Source: Cocleimonas sp. (GTDB lineage Bacteria > Pseudomonadota > Gammaproteobacteria > Thiotrichales > Thiotrichaceae). Taken from it: DNA of 6,186 bases. How positions within the stretch are numbered: the stretch's first letter is position 1; each line of letters opens with the position of its first letter. The stretch lies in contig JAGLDQ010000017.1 in assembly GCA_023145535.1 (NCBI GenBank), forward strand, positions 1 through 6,186, read 5' to 3'. Under the pieces are notes generated by a model. That model saw nothing but the letters and a program-made list of their open reading frames with translations, searched no databases and was not told the origin of the DNA. This document shows positions 1 through 4,058 of the stretch, piece by piece. Made by a program: the position numbers and the translations under genes.

Positions 1-45
1 GCTAAAATTAGTAGTGAAAATTTTGAACGGTTATTTTTAGCCTAA
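1..45 (+). CDS. possible 3' end of an upstream gene (partial, unidentified)
   Basis: Frame 1 is open from the window edge to a TAA at 43-45 and would encode the 14-residue tail AKISSENFERLFLA. Frame 2 is also open, to a TAG at 38-40, so the true frame is uncertain. The stop at 45 would lie 20 bp before the GTG of the YgfX-like gene, a spacing that fits one operon. In many gammaproteobacteria ygfX follows sdhE, which encodes the succinate dehydrogenase flavinylation factor, but this short tail does not resemble SdhE clearly enough to name it. Confidence 0.25.
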   Translation, partial: AKISSENFERLFLA

Positions 46-65
46 GGGTAACTTCCTGAGTAACA

Positions 66-539
66 GTGACAGTAGCAGAAGAAAAAACAAGTCAAAATAA
101 GGTTAATACATTTAATCAACCACTAAAGCTGTGTTTTAAATCAAGCCGAATTATAGTGGCAATGATTTCAATAGTGCATTTAGTCGTGGCCCTTATTATT
201 GTTTTTATGACGCAATCGTTAACCGTCCTTGTGCTTCTTTTTCTCCTTACTGTTATTGCAAGCTCATACTATTATTTTTATTGTAGGCACATTTCTCGAA
301 CATTAAGCAAATCTATTTTAGAGTTACATATCAGCTCATCAGGTGATTGGTCTCTCGTTACTTTCGTAGAAAAATATAATAACGTCACCCCGCTTAATAG
401 TAGTTTTAGTAGTCAGCATTTGATAATAATTAATTTTTCAATATTCTCTATCGGAAAACACACTGTGCTGGTCACGAAAGACATGATCAGTAAAGATGAA
501 TTTCGACGACTTAGGGTTCGCTTAAAAATAAAACAATGA
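66..539 (+). CDS. ygfX: YgfX/CptA-family inner-membrane protein
   Basis: Predicted 157-residue protein with two adjacent membrane segments (about residues 29-48 and 52-72), a short N-terminal cytoplasmic stretch, and a soluble C-terminal half ending in the basic segment DEFRRLRVRLKIK (about 144-156). The family pattern is visible: a LxxxxSR motif just before the first helix (L22-R28), a helical hairpin, then a beta-rich domain with a final EFRRLRVRL-type motif. E. coli YgfX partners SdhE and was once called toxin CptA; it has been linked to cytoskeletal proteins, but its biochemical role is not settled. The only possible start is the GTG at 66, because an in-frame TGA lies at 57-59 and no other start codon precedes the conserved region. 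The ribosome site is poor (AAGGG at 44-48 is rather distant). At 157 residues it is slightly longer than the usual 135-140, because of an N-terminal polar tail. Family assignment rests on recognised pattern, not on a search. Confidence 0.72.
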   Translation: MTVAEEKTSQNKVNTFNQPLKLCFKSSRIIVAMISIVHLVVALIIVFMTQSLTVLVLLFLLTVIASSYYYFYCRHISRTLSKSILELHISSSGDWSLVTFVEKYNNVTPLNSSFSSQHLIIINFSIFSIGKHTVLVTKDMISKDEFRRLRVRLKIKQ

Positions 540-556
540 GATATACGCCCATATCT
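539..556. repeat. inverted repeat just after the ygfX-like stop
   Basis: AGATAT (539-544), a six-base spacer (545-550) and ATATCT (551-556) form a perfect 6-bp inverted repeat starting on the last base of the stop codon. On the + strand it is followed by A6, not by a T-run, so it is not a standard terminator for the gene before it. On the - strand it is preceded, not followed, by the T6. The stem is almost all A-T and would be weak in RNA. No function is assigned. Confidence 0.5.
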
Positions 557-582
557 AAAAAAGACCGAAGATAAGTGTTTTT

Positions 583-608
583 TATATTGCTAAAAGGATA
601 GCAATATA
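583..608. repeat. perfect 10-bp inverted repeat in the intergenic spacer
   Basis: TATATTGCTA (583-592) and TAGCAATATA (599-608) are exact reverse complements separated by the six bases AAAGGA (593-598). No T-run follows the + strand arm, and the T-run lies before the left arm, so it does not look like an intrinsic terminator for the upstream gene. The exact 10-bp arms suggest either an operator-like site for a dimeric regulator or an RNA hairpin. The rest of the 540-686 spacer is AT-rich with no credible small gene. Confidence 0.6.
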
Positions 609-615
609 GTATTAC
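587..615 (+). promoter_or_regulatory. weak candidate sigma-70 promoter for the two-gene pair 687-1477
   Basis: TTGCTA (587-592) and TATTAC (610-615) match the -35 and -10 consensus at four of six positions each, with a 17-bp spacer. The -35 hexamer falls in the left arm of the inverted repeat at 583-608, so a protein bound there could block the promoter. The spacer is AT-rich and chance matches are likely. No RpoE-type -35 (GGAACTT) was seen. Confidence 0.22.
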
Positions 616-686
616 TATGCGTAAAATTTTTAATCGTAAAGAAAATTTGTTTTTACACTTTTCACTGCAAATGGGGGCAATTTTCC

Positions 687-1013
687 ATGAATTCACAGGA
701 ATTACGACCTAATCAAGCATGGCGATCTGAATGGGGAGATAAACCTAATATCTCTAATTCAATAGAGATACCTTATAACCATAGACGAGAGGAAATACTA
801 GAAAACGATAGAAAAAAACGGTTTGCGATATTGTTTTTTAGTTGTTTTATCATCGTTTCTGCCATCATTGTTATAGGCATTTTTTCATTTAAATCCCATT
901 CACTCGATATCACCTTAGTTGAGAATATTGATTTGTTATCAAATAATGAAGAAATTGATTTCTATAATAAAATGGAATTTTATCAATGGCTTGATTTATC
1001 AGCAGAAAAATAG
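687..1013 (+). CDS. small single-pass membrane protein of unknown function, upstream of the DUF3106 gene
   Basis: Predicted 108-residue protein. Residues 1-45 are polar and charged, ending in the basic run DRKKR; residues 46-68 form one hydrophobic helix; residues 69-108 are acidic and would be periplasmic if the basic run stays inside. The C-terminus carries an acidic and aromatic motif, with E88-E89-I90-D91-F92-Y93 and then F98-Y99-x-W101-L102. Many small membrane proteins encoded before DUF3106 genes end in a similar (D/E)xxFYxWL-type sequence; in betaproteobacteria that position is held by DUF3619 proteins next to an ECF sigma factor. By position and topology this may be the local counterpart, possibly with an anti-sigma-like role, but that is inference. 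The ATG at 687 is preceded by GGGGG (673-677) at nine bases. The stop is 5 bp before the next start, so the two genes are probably co-translated. Confidence 0.7.
   Translation: MNSQELRPNQAWRSEWGDKPNISNSIEIPYNHRREEILENDRKKRFAILFFSCFIIVSAIIVIGIFSFKSHSLDITLVENIDLLSNNEEIDFYNKMEFYQWLDLSAEK
749..770. repeat. perfect 8-bp inverted repeat inside the 5' part of the small membrane gene
   Basis: TATCTCTA (749-756) and TAGAGATA (763-770) are exact reverse complements with a six-base spacer (757-762), covering codons 21-28. Arms and spacer resemble in layout, not in sequence, the inverted repeat at 583-608. It could form an mRNA hairpin about 60 bases downstream of the start codon. A chance origin in AT-rich sequence is possible. 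Confidence 0.4.
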
Positions 1014-1018
1014 ATACA

Positions 1019-1477
1019 ATGCATCCAACTCTAAAGTCTATACTACCCGTCTCGATTCTTTTTATATCCCTAAGCACCACGGCAACCCCATGGTCTGATC
1101 TAACACCTGCGGAACAAAAATTATTAAAATCATATGCAGGAGAGTGGATCAGTTTAGGTAAAAATAAACAGGATAAACTATCAAATGCATCCCAGCTCTG
1201 GCTGCAGATGACCATAGAGCAAAGAAAGCGTCTTAAAAAACGCCTTAATGGTTGGAAGAGGATGACAGCAGAGGAACGTTTGCGAACTAAAAAATGGTTT
1301 CAATGGTATCAGCAGCAACCAGAGGAAATACAGCAACGTATACAGTTTGGTAAAAAGCAGTATCAAGAATTAAGCGCTGCACAGAAAAAAGTGATACATT
1401 TAAAGTGGGTCGATACAGCAAAGCGGAATGATTACCCAGTAAAAGACCCTTTACCGCTAACAGCATCTTCTAAGTAG
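1019..1477 (+). CDS. DUF3106 family secreted protein
   Basis: Predicted 152-residue protein with an N-terminal signal peptide: a hydrophobic stretch at about 8-19, then T20-T21-A22, a plausible signal peptidase I site before T23. The mature part is highly basic, helical and built of repeated units: LTPAEQKLL (28-36), then segments of the type W-x-x-M-(T/S)-x-E-x-R-x-x-L around residues 59-90, then LSAAQKK. The spaced W and M/L positions with E-x-R are typical of DUF3106, whose molecular role is unknown. Expected location is the periplasm. The ATG at 1019 lies 5 bp after the preceding stop with no strong ribosome site, which suggests translational coupling. The end overlaps the end of lgt on the other strand by 8 bp. 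Confidence 0.8.
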   Translation: MHPTLKSILPVSILFISLSTTATPWSDLTPAEQKLLKSYAGEWISLGKNKQDKLSNASQLWLQMTIEQRKRLKKRLNGWKRMTAEERLRTKKWFQWYQQQPEEIQQRIQFGKKQYQELSAAQKKVIHLKWVDTAKRNDYPVKDPLPLTASSK

Positions 1478-2249
1478 TTTTTTTCATTGCGAGAAAAACT
1501 AATAACAAGCCCACCAAAATAAAAGGAATACTAAGCAATTGTCCTGTACTAAGCCATAGGTCGGAGTTATAGGCTGCCTGTTTTGTTTTAATAAATTCAA
1601 TCAATAAGCGAGCAATAAACACAAAGCTTAGTAAAATACCAAATAACATGCCCGACTTATCCTTAATTTTGCTTGTTTTATAGAGGGAAAATAAAACAAT
1701 AAAGATAAACAAATAAGATAAAGCTTCATACGCTTGAGCGGGGTGTCGAGGCAACAGATCAACCCGTTCAAATACGACCGCCCAAGGGACTGTTGTTTGT
1801 ACGCCTAAAATTTCGGAATTGAAAAAATTGCCTGTGCGAATAAACGTGGCTAGCAAAGCCGTTGGGATAGCCAGCCTATCGAGCAACCATAAGTAAGAGT
1901 ATTCTGTATTGCGCTTGAAAAGATATAAACCAATTAATGCCCCAACAGCACCACCATGACTGGCTAATCCGCCCTCCCATATTTTTAGAATTTTAATCGG
2001 ATCACTGAAATAATAGCTAGGATCATAGAAAACAACATGCGCTAAACGTGCGCCAATAATGACGCCGATTAATAAGAACCACAGTAATTTATCAAGATCT
2101 TCAATATTTTTATTCTCCCGCTTAAAAATCCACTGCATGATTTGAAAGCCGATGATAAAACCTAGTGCAAATAAAAGCCCGTACCAGTGAACTTTTAATG
2201 GCCCAAGCGTGGCAAGCACTGGGTCTATATTCCATGTTAAATAATTCAT
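1470..2249 (-). CDS. lgt: prolipoprotein diacylglyceryl transferase
   Basis: Lgt is an inner-membrane enzyme that moves diacylglycerol from phosphatidylglycerol to the lipobox cysteine of prolipoproteins, the first step of lipoprotein maturation. The 259-residue product has several hydrophobic membrane segments and the family landmarks: HWYG (21-24), GARL (66-69), WEGG followed by SHGG with the key histidine H98, the signature R138-T-G-N-F-F-N-S-E146-x-x-G149, RHPAQAYEAL (168-177), and ARxxIEF (213-219) carrying R214 and E218. The start ATG at 2249 has AAGG seven bases upstream. It follows purN by 12 bp and is probably the last gene of the purM-purN-lgt operon. In many gammaproteobacteria lgt sits beside thyA instead. 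The form FIRTGNFFNSE, together with KIWEGGLASHGG and FERVDLLPRHP, is closer to Bacteroidetes Lgt as I know it than to the usual gammaproteobacterial GRIGNFINGE form. Confidence 0.96.
   Translation of the reverse strand: MNYLTWNIDPVLATLGPLKVHWYGLLFALGFIIGFQIMQWIFKRENKNIEDLDKLLWFLLIGVIIGARLAHVVFYDPSYYFSDPIKILKIWEGGLASHGGAVGALIGLYLFKRNTEYSYLWLLDRLAIPTALLATFIRTGNFFNSEILGVQTTVPWAVVFERVDLLPRHPAQAYEALSYLFIFIVLFSLYKTSKIKDKSGMLFGILLSFVFIARLLIEFIKTKQAAYNSDLWLSTGQLLSIPFILVGLLLVFLAMKKTT
1476..1500. repeat. AT-rich hairpin at the convergent DUF3106/lgt junction
   Basis: The arms AGTTTTTTTC (1476-1485) and GAGAAAAACT (1491-1500) pair at nine of ten positions around a five-base loop (1486-1490). The site covers the last codons of lgt and the final bases of the DUF3106 stop codon. 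It is the only structured element at this gene junction and may serve as a weak two-way transcription stop or as a 3'-end stabiliser. It lacks a GC-rich stem, so it is not a convincing intrinsic terminator. Confidence 0.3.
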
Positions 2250-2261
2250 TGATTAACCTTG

Positions 2262-2912
2262 TTATTTTTTGAGACCATATTGTTTTGGTTGTTGCAACCG
2301 TTGATTATTAATATAAATACGGTTAGCCCTTAGTTTAACGTGATTTTCTGTGAGCAATTTGACAGCCTGTGGGTAAATAATATGCTCTATTTGATGTACC
2401 CTTGTCGCTAACGTTTCTTCTGTATCATTATTTTTTACAGAAATAACACCCTGTACAATAACAGCACCAGAGTCAAGTTCTGGTGTTACAAAATGGACGC
2501 TTGCGCCATGTTGAGTAGCCTTGTCATGCAAAGCCCGCTTATGTGTATGCAATCCACGATACAGAGGTAATAAGGAAGGGTGGATATTAATCAGCTTTCC
2601 CGCATAACGCATCACAAAACCTTCTGTGAGAATACGCATAAAACCGGCTAGAATAATAATATCGGGAGCCGTTTGATCTATTACTTTAGCAAGGAAATGA
2701 TCAAATAATTCACGGCTTTCATACTGTGTATGATCAACGATAGCCGTTTCAATCCCTGCCTTTTTAGCTCTTTGTAACCCATAAGCATCGGCTTTGTTGC
2801 TAATAACCGATGCAATATTAGCATTAATATCCCCCGACTCAATCTGATTAATAATTGCTTGTAAGTTAGAGCCATTGCCTGAAATTAAAACAATTAGTCG
2901 AGATTTAGACAT
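2262..2912 (-). CDS. purN: phosphoribosylglycinamide formyltransferase, folate-dependent (GAR transformylase)
   Basis: PurN transfers a formyl group from 10-formyltetrahydrofolate to GAR, giving FGAR, the third step of IMP synthesis in the cytoplasm. The 216-residue product has the phosphate-binding loop SGNGSNL (11-17), the core AGFMRIL (89-95), and the catalytic trio N109 and H111 (in INIHPSLLP) with D147 (in PELDSGA), equivalent to E. coli N106, H108 and D144. Its length is normal for the family, with a C-terminal tail after about residue 190. The start ATG at 2912 lies inside the end of purM, giving an 8-bp overlap (2905-2912), which points to translational coupling. Purine-rich sequence in the purM end (AGAAGAAG, then GAG) can serve as ribosome site. 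lgt starts 12 bp after the stop. Confidence 0.97.
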   Translation of the reverse strand: MSKSRLIVLISGNGSNLQAIINQIESGDINANIASVISNKADAYGLQRAKKAGIETAIVDHTQYESRELFDHFLAKVIDQTAPDIIILAGFMRILTEGFVMRYAGKLINIHPSLLPLYRGLHTHKRALHDKATQHGASVHFVTPELDSGAVIVQGVISVKNNDTEETLATRVHQIEHIIYPQAVKLLTENHVKLRANRIYINNQRLQQPKQYGLKK

Positions 2913-3960
2913 ACTCTACATGCGCTTCTTCTTTCTCTGTGCTGTCTATCGTTCCAATTGGCCAGCTTGCCATACCCTGAAGACGTATCGTATTGATAAT
3001 TTCTTCAACCTCATTTTCAGTTGCCACAATAACCATTCCAATCCCACAGTTAAAGGTTCGCAACATTTCTGCTTCTTCAATATTACCTTCTTGTTGCAGC
3101 CAGTCAAATACAATGGAGCGATCCCAAGCGTTTAAGTCAATGACTGCTTTGCTTTTCATTGGCAGAACGCGTGGTAAGTTTTCGGTTAAACCACCGCCTG
3201 TAATATGAGCAACCCCATGAATATCGAATTGTTTTAAGAGCTGCAAAATCGGTTTAACATAAATGTTAGTCGGTTCTAATAGTGCTTTTCCTAATATAAC
3301 AGCATCATCACCTTCACCAATAATATCATGCAAAGACGTACCGCTAACTTCCAAAACTTTGCGTATTAAAGAATAACCGTTTGAATGGGGCCCTGATGAT
3401 TCAATGCCAATCAGCACGTCACCATGTTGTACATTACTTTGGTCTAGCATTTGTTCTCGCTCAACAACGCCAACAGAAAATCCCGCTAAATCAAAATCAT
3501 TCCCCGAATACATACCAGGCATTTCAGCCGTTTCTCCACCAATCAAAGAAGCACCCGCTTGTTCGCAGCCATCCGCGATTCCTTTAATAACATCTTCTGC
3601 AACATCATTGTCCAGCTTAGCTGTTGCGTAATAATCAAGGAAGAAGAGCGGCTCAGCTCCCACAACGATAATATCATTAACGCACATAGCAACAAGGTCG
3701 ATACCTATGGTGTCGTATTGCTCTGTTTCTATCGCTAGTTTTAATTTAGTGCCAACGCCATCCGTACCTGAAACCAAAATAGGGTTTTCATATTTAGCAG
3801 GAATCGACATTAATGCGCCAAAGCCGCCTATACTTCCAAGTACTTCAGGTCGTTTTGTGCGTTGAGTATGTGGCTTAATACGGTCAATCAATGCGTTACC
3901 AGTATCAATATCAACACCTGAGTCTCGATAAGTTAATGAAGCCTTATTTTCATCTGACAT
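2905..3960 (-). CDS. purM: phosphoribosylformylglycinamidine cyclo-ligase (AIR synthetase)
   Basis: PurM closes FGAM to aminoimidazole ribotide with ATP, the fifth step of purine synthesis; the enzyme is a cytoplasmic dimer. The 351-residue product matches the family throughout: YRDSGVDIDTGN near the N-terminus, SGTDGVGTKL (64-73), GIDLVAMCVND (86-96), GGETAEMPGMY (141-151), SSGPHSNGYSL (188-198), and HITGGGLTENLPRVLP (252-267). I place the start at the ATG at 3958-3960, giving MSDENKASLTYRDSGVD, which aligns with E. coli MTDKTSLSYKDAGVD. An upstream ATG at 4086 would add 42 hydrophobic residues unlike any PurM and would run into recQ. The ribosome site is weak: AGG ten bases before the start, followed by the pyrimidine-rich TTCCTCCC. 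First gene of the purM-purN-lgt operon, divergent from recQ. Confidence 0.97.
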   Translation of the reverse strand: MSDENKASLTYRDSGVDIDTGNALIDRIKPHTQRTKRPEVLGSIGGFGALMSIPAKYENPILVSGTDGVGTKLKLAIETEQYDTIGIDLVAMCVNDIIVVGAEPLFFLDYYATAKLDNDVAEDVIKGIADGCEQAGASLIGGETAEMPGMYSGNDFDLAGFSVGVVEREQMLDQSNVQHGDVLIGIESSGPHSNGYSLIRKVLEVSGTSLHDIIGEGDDAVILGKALLEPTNIYVKPILQLLKQFDIHGVAHITGGGLTENLPRVLPMKSKAVIDLNAWDRSIVFDWLQQEGNIEEAEMLRTFNCGIGMVIVATENEVEEIINTIRLQGMASWPIGTIDSTEKEEAHVEYV

Positions 3961-3994
3961 GCGGGAGGAACCTGTAGCTAAAAGAAGAGGGGCG

Positions 3995-4023
3995 ATTCTA
4001 GCATATTCTTGGAAATTCGCTAA
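3995..4023 (-). promoter_or_regulatory. probable purM promoter with extended -10
   Basis: Read on the - strand, TGC followed by TAGAAT (-10 at 4000-3995; TG at 4003-4002) forms an extended -10 element with five of six bases matching TATAAT. The hexamer 17 bp upstream is TTAGCG (4023-4018), a poor -35, which fits reliance on the extended -10. Transcription would begin near 3988, leaving a leader of about 28 bases before the purM ATG. No E. coli-like PurR operator (ACGCAAACGTTTGCGT type) was seen. Confidence 0.55.
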
Positions 4024-4038
4024 GATATGGAATACAAA
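4009..4038 (+). promoter_or_regulatory. weak candidate recQ promoter
   Basis: TTGGAA (4009-4014) and TACAAA (4033-4038), spaced by 18 bp, each match the sigma-70 hexamers at four of six positions. The -35 lies between the -35 and -10 of the purM promoter on the opposite strand, so the two promoters would overlap and could compete. Its position, about 20 bp before the recQ start, is reasonable, but the match is weak. Confidence 0.25.
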
Positions 4039-4058
4039 AAATACGAAATAGAGTACAT

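Noticed and set aside
578..608. Intrinsic terminator for the ygfX-like gene at the 10-bp inverted repeat
   Set aside because: The T-run lies before the stem and not after it on the + strand, and the stem is AT-rich. On the - strand the stem is followed by A6, not T6.
511..696. 61-codon open frame on the - strand across the intergenic spacer
   Set aside because: Low-complexity hydrophobic and basic product with no family features; it spans the inverted repeats and overlaps both flanking genes.
910..1366. - strand open frames opposite the small membrane gene and the DUF3106 gene
   Set aside because: They are antisense to better-supported coding frames that have a signal peptide and family pattern; they show no motif of their own.
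2681..3631. Short open frames in other frames over purN and purM
   Set aside because: They are shadows of two clearly conserved enzymes and their products show no recognisable domain.
3961..4058. PurR operator upstream of purM
   Set aside because: No palindrome resembling ACGCAAACGTTTGCGT is present in this region.
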